Shown here in pieces: positions 56,281-64,000 of a stretch of 64,000 bases of DNA. Below the pieces are notes generated by a model. The model was not told the origin of the DNA. It saw only the letters and a list, made by a program, of their open reading frames with translations, and ran no database searches. A program made the translations under genes and the position numbers. Source of the stretch: an uncultured Actinomycetes bacterium. Its GTDB lineage: Bacteria; Actinomycetota; Acidimicrobiia; Acidimicrobiales; RAAP-2. The stretch lies in NCBI GenBank assembly GCA_903885505.1, contig CAISIU010000101.1, forward strand, positions 1-64,000. Reading direction: 5' to 3'. The first letter of the stretch is position 1; each line of letters begins with the position of its first letter.

Positions 56281-57648
56281 CTACTTGAACTCAGACGGCA
56301 CCGCAGCGTTGGTCAGCTTGCTGGTGGTCAGAGCCTGGGTGGTCGGGTTGACGCTGTAGACAGTCGTGTTGACAGCCTTGGTCGCACCCGTGCTCACGCC
56401 CGTTGCGGTCACCTTCACGAGGTAACCACCGGTCAGACCCTGGTGGTTCGTGCTGCTGTACTGCAGCGGCACGATGGCCGGGGTGCTGAGAGTGTTGCTG
56501 GTGAGAGCGCTCACGAAGTTCGAGCGGGTGGGGGTGCCACCGTTCGCCGTCACCTTGTTGAGGGCCTCAATGAATCCCGCCGCGATGGCGACACCGTAGA
56601 GCTGGTTGCCCGACAGGATCGACTTCGAGGTGAAGGTCGCCAACTTGACGCCATTAACGGTCTTGCCGCTCTCGGCGGTCAGGACCTTCGACGCCCACGC
56701 GTTCCACGCGCTGGCCTTGTTGCTGGTCGAGTTGGTCGCGTTGAAGAACGTGAAGGTGATCGCGTTCTTTTCGTTGACGTCATTCACGGTCTGCGGGTCA
56801 GAGCCCACGCCCGAAATAATGAACTGCGGCTTGAAGCCCAAGGACTTCGCGGCGTCAAGAGCCAACTTGGTGGCCTGCGGGATGGTGTCGAGCACCACGA
56901 CCGCAACCTTGTCGCTCTGCAGCTTGGCCATGGAGGTACGGAAAGTGCCCTGGTTGAACACGACGTCAGTCGAGTTGTAGGTCAACTGGTCCGCCGTCGC
57001 GGGGGTCACGCCACCGTTCTTGAGGCCCTGCAGTCCGTCCTGACCGAAGTCGTCGTTCTGACCGAGGAAGCCGACCTTCTTGCCCTTGAACTTCGACGAA
57101 ATGTAAGTTCCGAAGATCTTTCCCTCAGCGAGGTAGTTGGTCTGGAAACCGAACAGGTTCGGGTTGCTCGTCGGGTCGTTCCAGTAGTGCGCGCCCGAGG
57201 ACACGAACAGCTGGGGGGTGTTGTTGGTCTTGAGGTAGCTGATCTCGCCCTGCTGGGTCGCGGTACCGAGCGAACCGACGGTCGCGAAGACCGGCGTGTT
57301 CACCAGCGCCTGAGTCTGCGCGTCGGTGTTCTTACCGGCACCACAGACACCGAGGTTGTAGCAGTCGTCAAGAACCTTGTAGTCGACGCTCCAGCCGTTC
57401 ACCTGGCCGTGGCTGTTGACGTAGTCGAAGGTCGCGAGTGCAGCCTTGGCCACGTCCTGGAAGCCCGCAGATGCGAGGCCGGACAGCGGGAAGGTTCCAC
57501 CGATCGAGATCGTCTTGCTCGAAGTGTTGACGCCATCCGTACCCGAGGCACCCGCGGACAACACCGAGGCACCTGAGGCCACGAGGCCCAAGGTCAAGGT
57601 GGTGGCCGAGAGGGCGGCGAGGCGGCGACGCATGTTCATGTGCTTCAT
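56281..57648 (-). CDS. branched-chain amino-acid-type ABC transporter substrate-binding protein
   Basis: signal peptide; KTISIGGTFPLSGLASAGFQDVAKAALATFDYVNSHGQVNGWSVDYKVLDD. Confidence 0.93.
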   Translation of the reverse strand: MKHMNMRRRLAALSATTLTLGLVASGASVLSAGASGTDGVNTSSKTISIGGTFPLSGLASAGFQDVAKAALATFDYVNSHGQVNGWSVDYKVLDDCYNLGVCGAGKNTDAQTQALVNTPVFATVGSLGTATQQGEISYLKTNNTPQLFVSSGAHYWNDPTSNPNLFGFQTNYLAEGKIFGTYISSKFKGKKVGFLGQNDDFGQDGLQGLKNGGVTPATADQLTYNSTDVVFNQGTFRTSMAKLQSDKVAVVVLDTIPQATKLALDAAKSLGFKPQFIISGVGSDPQTVNDVNEKNAITFTFFNATNSTSNKASAWNAWASKVLTAESGKTVNGVKLATFTSKSILSGNQLYGVAIAAGFIEALNKVTANGGTPTRSNFVSALTSNTLSTPAIVPLQYSSTNHQGLTGGYLVKVTATGVSTGATKAVNTTVYSVNPTTQALTTSKLTNAAVPSEFK

Positions 57649-57748
57649 TGCCCATTTTCCTTTCGTGTGGGGATTTCCCCAGCCCTCACACTAATAAGAG
57701 TTGGCGACACGAAGGTAAGCGGCAACGCCGCGAGCCCACGGTCAGGAG

Positions 57749-58810
57749 TTACCGACGAGTAACCGAAATGAGTTTCTGGCGCAGGCCGGTGGCGAGGCCC
57801 ACGATGCCGCGGGGGGCGAAAATCATGGTGACGATGAGCAAGATCCCAAAGAGGATGTTCTCCATGTTGGGAGCCAAGTTCGGCAGCTTGGCGCTGACCC
57901 ATGAATCAGGACCAAGTCCGGTGTGATCGGTGATCCAGGTCGTGATTTGCAGTGAGTACACGCCGAGTAAGGCGGCGATGATGGCGCCACTCAGCGAACC
58001 GATGCCACCGAGAACCATGAGGGTCAACAGCGCGATCGAGAAGGTAAATCCAAATTCGTAGGTGCTGGGTGAAGCAGTGCCTGACACCATGACGAGCAGA
58101 GCTCCCGCCAATCCGCTCAAGGCGGCGGTGAGGACGAACGCCTGAGCGCGAGTGCGACCCAGGTGAAGCCCGACGAGCTCGGCCGCCACATCGTTGTCGC
58201 GAACGAGGCGCATGGCCCGACCCGTCTTACTCGTGAAGAGGTTGGACATCAGCCACAGCACGAGTGCCGCAATGACGACCGACACCATCGCCGTGAAGCG
58301 ACTGTTGATGACCACGGGCAACGTGTTGTTCGTGTCAAAAAGGTTGAAGAACCATTGCGGCGCGCTGAGCGGCGTGATGGTGAGACCCTGCGATCCGCCC
58401 AAGGTGCTCACGGCAAACGACTGGGGAACGTAGGGAAGGGCGACCGCGAAGGCCAAGGTCATGCCCGCGAGGTACGGGCCGCGAAGGCGGGTGGCCGGCA
58501 TGCCGATGATGAGTCCGACAAACGCAGAGACCGCGATCGCCACGATCATAGAAATGGCGACGGGTTCGCCGGGGTGATGCAGCGTCCAAAACGCGGCGCT
58601 GTAACCACCTACCAACATGAAGCCCGAGTTGCCGATGGAGATTTGTCCGCTCCATCCGGTGAGGAACGAGAGCCCCACCAACGCGATGCAGTAGGCACCG
58701 GCCTTCGTAAGGTTGGCGGCATCGGTACCCGACTGAATAGAGGCGACGGCGATCGCCGCCACGAGGCCACCGAGGACCCACGCCAGACGCTTGAACGTAC
58801 CGGACATCAC
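57749..58810 (-). CDS. livM: branched-chain amino-acid ABC transporter permease LivM
   Basis: LSFLTGWSGQISIGNSGFMLVGGYSAAFW; TSKTGRAMRLVRDNDVAAELVGL. Confidence 0.93.
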   Translation of the reverse strand: MMSGTFKRLAWVLGGLVAAIAVASIQSGTDAANLTKAGAYCIALVGLSFLTGWSGQISIGNSGFMLVGGYSAAFWTLHHPGEPVAISMIVAIAVSAFVGLIIGMPATRLRGPYLAGMTLAFAVALPYVPQSFAVSTLGGSQGLTITPLSAPQWFFNLFDTNNTLPVVINSRFTAMVSVVIAALVLWLMSNLFTSKTGRAMRLVRDNDVAAELVGLHLGRTRAQAFVLTAALSGLAGALLVMVSGTASPSTYEFGFTFSIALLTLMVLGGIGSLSGAIIAALLGVYSLQITTWITDHTGLGPDSWVSAKLPNLAPNMENILFGILLIVTMIFAPRGIVGLATGLRQKLISVTRR

Positions 58811-59706
58811 ACCCTCCGAGTCGAGTTCTTGGTGAAGATGCCCTGGGGGCGAAGCATCAACACGACAACCAACAGCACGACCGCCACCATGTCGGCGTAA
58901 TTTGAATTCCAGTAGTCATTGATGAGCTGCATGACGACGCCGATGACGATTCCAGAAACCAGGGCTCCAAGGGGGCTGTCGAGGCCACCAATGGCCGCGG
59001 CGATAAAGCCGAGAATGAACATCGCGTCGAGCATGTTGGGGGCGAGGCCACCGGGGTTGAGCGAAATAACCACACCGGCCACCGCACCCACTGCTCCGGC
59101 AATTCCCCATCCAAGTGTGAGAAGTCGACCTACGCGAATCCCCAACAACTTGGAGACTTCGGGGGCCAGCGCGGAGGCTCGCAATTTGAGACCCAGCGAG
59201 GTGTAGTTAAAGAGAATGGCGACGAGCGTCATGATGGCTAACGCTGCTCCGATTTGAAAAGTGGAGAGTGGACTAAGGCCCGTGGGGTTCCCCTCTGATT
59301 GAAAGTTGATGCTGGAAAATGGAGCCGTGGGGTAGCGAGGGATGTTGGTCCACACGGCGCTCGCCACTGCCTCGAGCAACGTGAACATACCGACCATCAC
59401 CACGATGGGATTGATTTCCGCCTTGTGATAGAGCGGCTTTACGATCACGATTTCCGTGAGGGCCGAGAAAATGAAGCCCACGGCGACCGAGATCGCGGCG
59501 GCCACCCAGAAGTTCGCGTGGTGGTCCATTTGGGTCATGCCGATGTAGGTGACGAACATGGCCATGGGGCCCTGCGCGAAGTTTAAGACACGCGTGGCGC
59601 GCCAGACCAGCACGAGACAGAGGGCGACCAGTCCGATGATGACACCTTGAGCGGTGCCACCGGCAATGTCGTTGACGATGCGGTTGGTCAGGATGTTGGC
59701 AATCAT
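58807..59706 (-). CDS. livH: branched-chain amino-acid ABC transporter permease LivH
   Basis: GTAQGVIIGLVALCLVLVWRATRVLNFAQGPMAMFVTYIG; LGLKLRASALAPEVSKLLGIRV. Confidence 0.93.
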   Translation of the reverse strand: MIANILTNRIVNDIAGGTAQGVIIGLVALCLVLVWRATRVLNFAQGPMAMFVTYIGMTQMDHHANFWVAAAISVAVGFIFSALTEIVIVKPLYHKAEINPIVVMVGMFTLLEAVASAVWTNIPRYPTAPFSSINFQSEGNPTGLSPLSTFQIGAALAIMTLVAILFNYTSLGLKLRASALAPEVSKLLGIRVGRLLTLGWGIAGAVGAVAGVVISLNPGGLAPNMLDAMFILGFIAAAIGGLDSPLGALVSGIVIGVVMQLINDYWNSNYADMVAVVLLVVVLMLRPQGIFTKNSTRRV

Positions 59707-60410
59707 TCGGCCATCCCCAAGTAGTACGAGCGCAGCGACTCATCGGCGGCCACCTCGGCCGCGGGTCGCACCGCAATGGATTTGCCGACGTGCAACACGG
59801 CGGCGTAGTCGGAAATCTTGAGCGCGCTCTTCGCGTTCTGCTCCACCAAAATCACCGTCAGGCCAGAGTTGGCACACAGCGTCTTGATCGTGTTCATGAT
59901 GTCTTGAGTCACCAGTGGCGCGAGGCCGAGCGACGGCTCGTCAAGCAACAAAATCTGCGGGTTCGCGATCATGGCGCGGCCGAGAGCCAACATCTGACGT
60001 TCACCACCCGACAGCTGTGCGGCGTACTGCTTGCGACGTTCCTTGAGAACGGGGAACAAGGTGTACTGCTCCTCGAGCCCCGCGGTCACGTTGGTCTTGG
60101 CCCCCAGCGCACCGAGGCGGAGGTTTTCCTCCACCGTGAATTCAGCAATCACTCCTCGTCCTTCAGGAACGTGAGCAATACCGAGGCGAGCAATGGTGTC
60201 GGGACGTTCGCCGATGAGGGCGTGTCCATTGGCAGTAATGCTGCCGGAACGAGGCTTAACGAGACCACTGATGGTGCGCAGCAAGGTGGTCTTGCCGGCA
60301 CCGTTGGCTCCGAGGACGGCGGTGATGGCACCTGTCGGTGCCTCAATGCTGACGTCATCGAGCGCCACGATGGCGCCGTAGGCGACGGAGAGGTGAGAGA
60401 TGGAGATCAT
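59703..60410 (-). CDS. livF: branched-chain amino-acid ABC transporter ATP-binding protein LivF
   Basis: GANGAGKTTLLRTISGL, HVPEGRGVIAEFTVEENL, LSGGERQMLALGRAMIANPQILLLDEPSLGLAP. Confidence 0.96.
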   Translation of the reverse strand: MISISHLSVAYGAIVALDDVSIEAPTGAITAVLGANGAGKTTLLRTISGLVKPRSGSITANGHALIGERPDTIARLGIAHVPEGRGVIAEFTVEENLRLGALGAKTNVTAGLEEQYTLFPVLKERRKQYAAQLSGGERQMLALGRAMIANPQILLLDEPSLGLAPLVTQDIMNTIKTLCANSGLTVILVEQNAKSALKISDYAAVLHVGKSIAVRPAAEVAADESLRSYYLGMAE

Positions 60411-61186
60411 TCGTCGACTCCCAGGTAGGCCTCAATCACGGCGGGGTTCTGACGTACCTCGGACGGCGTGCCGGTCGCAATGACTTTGCCGAAGCTGAGC
60501 ACGACCAGGCGGTCCACCAGCGGCATGACGAAGTCCATGTTGTGCTCGACGAGCAGCACGCCCATCTCGCTGCGCAGGCCGCGAATCAGTTCAGCAAAGG
60601 CATCGAGCTCAGCCTCGTCGAGGCCGGAGGCCGGTTCGTCCAGAAGAAGTAGTGACGGGCGCGCAATCAGGGCACGCGCCACGGCCACGCGCTTGGCAAT
60701 GCCGTAGGGAATGGCCGTGGGCATTTGGGCGGCGTAGTCCGCGACGCCCAGGCGGTCGAGGACGGAGAGGGCTTCGGCCTTCAGTTCTTTTTGTCCGTGC
60801 GGCAGACCCAGCAGTGAGGTCCAGAAGCGACCCCCGGGGCGACTCTGCGCGCCCGCCATCACGTTTTCCAACACCGTGCAGTTCTCGAAGAGCCCAACGC
60901 CCTGCAAGGTGCGTGCCACGCCGGCGCGAGCGAGTTGACTCGGCTGAGGGTTGGTGAGACCAGATTTGGGAAGACGCACCGATCCCTCGGTGGGCTCGAC
61001 GAAACCGCAGGCCACGTTGAACGCGGTGGTCTTGCCGGCACCGTTCGGACCAATGAGGCCCACAATCTCTCCGGGGTTGACCGAAAAGCTGACGTCAGTC
61101 AGTGCGGCGAGACCGCCGAAACGGACGGAAATGGCATCGAGCTCCAAAAGAGTGCTCGATGTCGTGGCGACGGGGGTAGACGACAT
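60407..61186 (-). CDS. livG: branched-chain amino-acid ABC transporter ATP-binding protein LivG
   Basis: GPNGAGKTTAFNVACGF; RTLQGVGLFENCTVLENVMAG; LLLDEPASGLDEAE; start MSSTPV at 61186 (track 61198). Confidence 0.95.
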   Translation of the reverse strand: MSSTPVATTSSTLLELDAISVRFGGLAALTDVSFSVNPGEIVGLIGPNGAGKTTAFNVACGFVEPTEGSVRLPKSGLTNPQPSQLARAGVARTLQGVGLFENCTVLENVMAGAQSRPGGRFWTSLLGLPHGQKELKAEALSVLDRLGVADYAAQMPTAIPYGIAKRVAVARALIARPSLLLLDEPASGLDEAELDAFAELIRGLRSEMGVLLVEHNMDFVMPLVDRLVVLSFGKVIATGTPSEVRQNPAVIEAYLGVDE

Positions 61187-61270
61187 AACTCTTTCCAAAT
61201 TAGTCGGCGCGCACTCGCTCGATTAACCCCGTCCCCCGAGGAGAGGTGACGTAACCGTTACATTGGTCGC

Positions 61271-61999
61271 ATGTTGGCCACCACCACCGCGTTTCCCTAC
61301 GCGCTGGTCGTGGCCGTTTTTCTCGCCGCCCTTGTGGAGATGGTGGAAGCCCTCACCATCGTGGTGGCGGTGGGTCACGCGCGGTCGTGGCGATCAGCCC
61401 TCGAGGGAACGGGTCTCGCTCTTCTATGCCTCACCATCCTCGTGGCGATCGTGGGTCCGGCTATCAGTCACGTGCCCTTGACGCCGATGCGCGTCATTGT
61501 CGGCGCCATTTTGCTCGTCTTTGGCTTGCAGTGGCTGCGCAAGGCTGTTCTTCGAGCATCGGGTCATAAGGCCCTTCACGACGAAGATGAGATTTATCGC
61601 GACACCGTGGCGCAGCTGCGTGCGGCTGGTCAACCCGTGGGCCGCGATCGCCTCGCGGTGGTGACGAGTTTCAAGGGAGTCTTCCTCGAGGGGCTTGAAG
61701 TCGTCATCATGGTGGTCACCTTGGGGGCGCAGCGACACCAGATCTTGATTGCTACGGCCTCGGCCGTGTCGGCCACGGTGCTCGTTGCCATCGTCGGTGC
61801 CATCGTGGCGAAGCAACTCAACAACGTGCCCGAGAATTTCATGAAGGCCACCGTGGGCGTGCTACTCGTCACGTACGGCGTCTTTTGGTCCGGTGAAGGC
61901 GTCGGGGTGGTGTGGCCGCACGGCGACGTGATGTTGCTGGCCATTGCCGGTCTCGTGGCCGCGGGCGTCTGGGTCCAGATACAGGTGGCGCGCCGATGA
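61271..61999 (+). CDS. multi-TM predicted membrane protein (COG4280/TMEM165-like)
   Basis: FLAALVEMVEALTIVVAVGHARSWRSAL...VTSFKGVFLEGLEVVIMVVTLG. Confidence 0.75.
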   Translation: MLATTTAFPYALVVAVFLAALVEMVEALTIVVAVGHARSWRSALEGTGLALLCLTILVAIVGPAISHVPLTPMRVIVGAILLVFGLQWLRKAVLRASGHKALHDEDEIYRDTVAQLRAAGQPVGRDRLAVVTSFKGVFLEGLEVVIMVVTLGAQRHQILIATASAVSATVLVAIVGAIVAKQLNNVPENFMKATVGVLLVTYGVFWSGEGVGVVWPHGDVMLLAIAGLVAAGVWVQIQVARR

Positions 62000-62232
62000 G
62001 ATTCGTCCGTCTTCTTGGATCCGCCGTGGCGGGTACCGGGCGTTTCCTCTGGGACTTCTTGGTGGGCGATACTCCCGAAATATTCGTGGCGGTATGCGTC
62101 GCTCTCGCGGCTGTGGCCGTGATCTCGCATCATCGACACTCGTCTCTCGGCGGGTGGGTGCTGCTCGTGGCGACCTTCGTGATTTTGGGCGGCAGCGTGA
62201 TGAAGGCCATCCGAACGTCAAAGAAGAAGTAA
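61996..62232 (+). CDS. small two-TM membrane protein (78 aa)
   Basis: MRFVRLLGSAVAGTGRFLWDFLVGDTPEIFVAVCVALAAVAVIS...; ATG 61996 with ATGA overlap to the preceding gene. Confidence 0.75.
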   Translation: MRFVRLLGSAVAGTGRFLWDFLVGDTPEIFVAVCVALAAVAVISHHRHSSLGGWVLLVATFVILGGSVMKAIRTSKKK

Positions 62233-63998
62233 TGCGCGCTCGTCGAGCGCCATGGTGGTGGTACGGACTTGGCACCACCCTGGTCGCCCTCGCGCTCTAT
62301 CAGCGAGTCGTCGCACACCCCACATCGACGGTGCTCGGCTGGGGAATAGATGACCCGATTCAGCAGACGTGGTTCGTGGCGTGGTCCGCACACGCTGCCG
62401 CACACGGACTCAATCCTTTCTTTAGTGGCGCGATGAACGCCCCGCACGGGATCAACCTGATGACCAATACATCCCTGTTGGCGGTGGGCTATCTCGTCGC
62501 GCCACTGACGTGGTTGGTGGGACCCGTGTTCTCACTCAACGTCATCTTCGTGGGCGGCGTCGTGGCCACTGCGCTCTCGGCTGCTCTCGTCATGCATCGC
62601 CAAGGGCTGGAGCGCGGGCCCGCGATGTTCGGTGGCGCACTGGTGGCCCTGGGGCCCGCCCTCCTCATTCATGGGCAGAACCACGCCTTCATGGTCGCGA
62701 GTGCGGGTCTCTGTTGGTGGATCGACGCCGTTCTCCAATCGCTGTCGGGCCGTTGGTCGCTTCGTCGCGCCGCCTTATCGACGTCACTGTGGACCGCGTG
62801 GTGCTTCCTGGTGTCGTTGGAAACCTTCTTTATCGTGGGCGTTTTCTTGCTGGGTGCCCTCGTCGTCGTGGCGATCACACGGGTTAGTCGTCGTGATCGA
62901 GTTCGCGAACTCATGTTGTATGTCCTGGGTGTCGGCGCTGTCAGCGCCGTGCTACTTGCCGCTCCGCTCTACGCGTTGATGGCGGGCCGACAGCACATCG
63001 CGGGCCCACCCCACGCATGGGTCACTCAACTAACGACGACGTGGTCGCAATTGATCAGACCAGGAACCTGGGTGGCAATCGCACCGCTCGGTCGCGACCC
63101 GCGTCACCACGTCTTTTTGTCGGGGTCGTTCTTTAATGGCGGCTACCTCGGTGTCTTCTTTCTCCTGGCGGTGCTGGTGGCACTGGCCGTGACGTGGTCG
63201 CGACGTCGCACTCGCGTGGCATTGCTTGTCGCCGTCATCGCACTTCTCGCCTCAGGTGGCGCCCACCCTCAATTACCGGGACTGGGCTCCGTGTGGTCGC
63301 CCTACCGACTCGTGGTTGGCCTCCCCGGTTTCTCATCGGTGATGCCGCGCAATTTTTCGGTGGTGGTGCTGGCGGCACTCGCGTGGATTATCGCTGACGC
63401 AGTTCAGGAACTCTCTCATCGTTCGCGGATGACATCGCGTGGTGCGGCGGTGGCGATCGCGGTGCTCGCCGTCGTCGGCTTCGTCCCGAACCAGGCCTAC
63501 GCCGCTCGCTACGTGAAGGTCGAACGGTGGTATTCCTCGCCGGCGGGAACGCACGCGGTTCCCGACAACTCTCTCGTGCTCGCCTACCCCTACCCCGAGG
63601 GCGTGAGAAACGTCTCGTTGTTAGATCAGGCTGACGCTGCCCTGCGCTATCGACTGGTGGGTGGTCAGGCCATCGTGCCGAGTGTCACGGGATCGGCGCA
63701 GCAAGTTCCCGTCGGCCCCTACCGCCCCTTTTACGACCTCTTCGTTCGCTCCTACGAACGTCCGACTTTCGCCTTCGGTATCTATCCCGAACCGGTAGGG
63801 CCGCTACCGCCCGACACGCCCGCCACCTGGCACCAACTCGCCGCCGTGGCGACAACCGCCCACATCAATCGCATTGTGGTGACACCGCGAGGTCATGACC
63901 CCGCGCAGGTACGGCGCTACCTCACCCACGCTTTTGGGTCGGGCCACCACGATGCCAGTGGCGTGTGGTGGTGGGACATTCCCCGGTCGAAAAGTTAA
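62232..63998 (+). CDS. large polytopic membrane protein, GT-C glycosyltransferase-like
   Basis: 588 aa, about 11 TM; WGIDDPIQQTWFVAWSAHAAAHGLNPFFSGAMNAPHGINLM; TAATG overlap (start 62232, track 61944). Confidence 0.75.
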   Translation: MRARRAPWWWYGLGTTLVALALYQRVVAHPTSTVLGWGIDDPIQQTWFVAWSAHAAAHGLNPFFSGAMNAPHGINLMTNTSLLAVGYLVAPLTWLVGPVFSLNVIFVGGVVATALSAALVMHRQGLERGPAMFGGALVALGPALLIHGQNHAFMVASAGLCWWIDAVLQSLSGRWSLRRAALSTSLWTAWCFLVSLETFFIVGVFLLGALVVVAITRVSRRDRVRELMLYVLGVGAVSAVLLAAPLYALMAGRQHIAGPPHAWVTQLTTTWSQLIRPGTWVAIAPLGRDPRHHVFLSGSFFNGGYLGVFFLLAVLVALAVTWSRRRTRVALLVAVIALLASGGAHPQLPGLGSVWSPYRLVVGLPGFSSVMPRNFSVVVLAALAWIIADAVQELSHRSRMTSRGAAVAIAVLAVVGFVPNQAYAARYVKVERWYSSPAGTHAVPDNSLVLAYPYPEGVRNVSLLDQADAALRYRLVGGQAIVPSVTGSAQQVPVGPYRPFYDLFVRSYERPTFAFGIYPEPVGPLPPDTPATWHQLAAVATTAHINRIVVTPRGHDPAQVRRYLTHAFGSGHHDASGVWWWDIPRSKS

Positions 63999-64000
63999 AG

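Noticed and set aside
56443-57576. 377-aa ORF antisense to the Liv substrate-binding protein
   Set aside because: Arg/Val/Gly-rich shadow frame, no recognisable family; the opposite strand has a signal peptide and SBP motifs

Overview
A 64 kb, high-GC, gene-dense actinobacterial-type chromosomal segment. I infer the lineage from gene content and the leaderless-promoter style; it is not proven. I support about 60 protein-coding genes and two tRNA-Ser genes. I saw no CRISPR array, IS/transposon, prophage or rRNA. Landmarks: Lhr-type helicase, typA, rimO-pgsA-cinA-(alkB, MFS, serine hydrolase)-recA, kynureninase, a group II PLP decarboxylase next to an agmatinase-family gene, a polar amino-acid ABC transporter, a branched-chain amino-acid (Liv) ABC transporter, a ferredoxin-P450 operon, and an ECF sigma gene plus a membrane-protein gene lying between two enoyl-CoA isomerase/hydratase paralogues. 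There is also a 1546-aa secreted FnIII-array/pentapeptide-repeat protein and a secreted sedolisin (S53) next to a large glycosidase-like secreted protein. The most interesting signals are architectural: (1) about 20 genes have a TAnnnT hexamer usually exactly 6-7 nt before the start codon, suggesting pervasive leaderless transcription; (2) 5 of 10 convergent gene pairs share an exact 4-bp overlapping stop (NTAN); (3) a perfect LexA/SOS palindrome fills the 17-bp promoter spacer of recA; (4) a nested palindromic operator lies upstream of the ferredoxin-P450 operon; (5) the sedolisin and its neighbour share an 11-bp promoter-proximal motif and apparently related repeat domains. I did not find one unmistakable new defence or mobile system. 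The best candidates for undescribed biology are the FnIII-pentapeptide exoprotein, the two-gene unit (one member possibly a degenerate PD-(D/E)XK protein) beside the Lhr helicase, and the ECF sigma/membrane-partner pair. All family calls are by eye; no database search was run.
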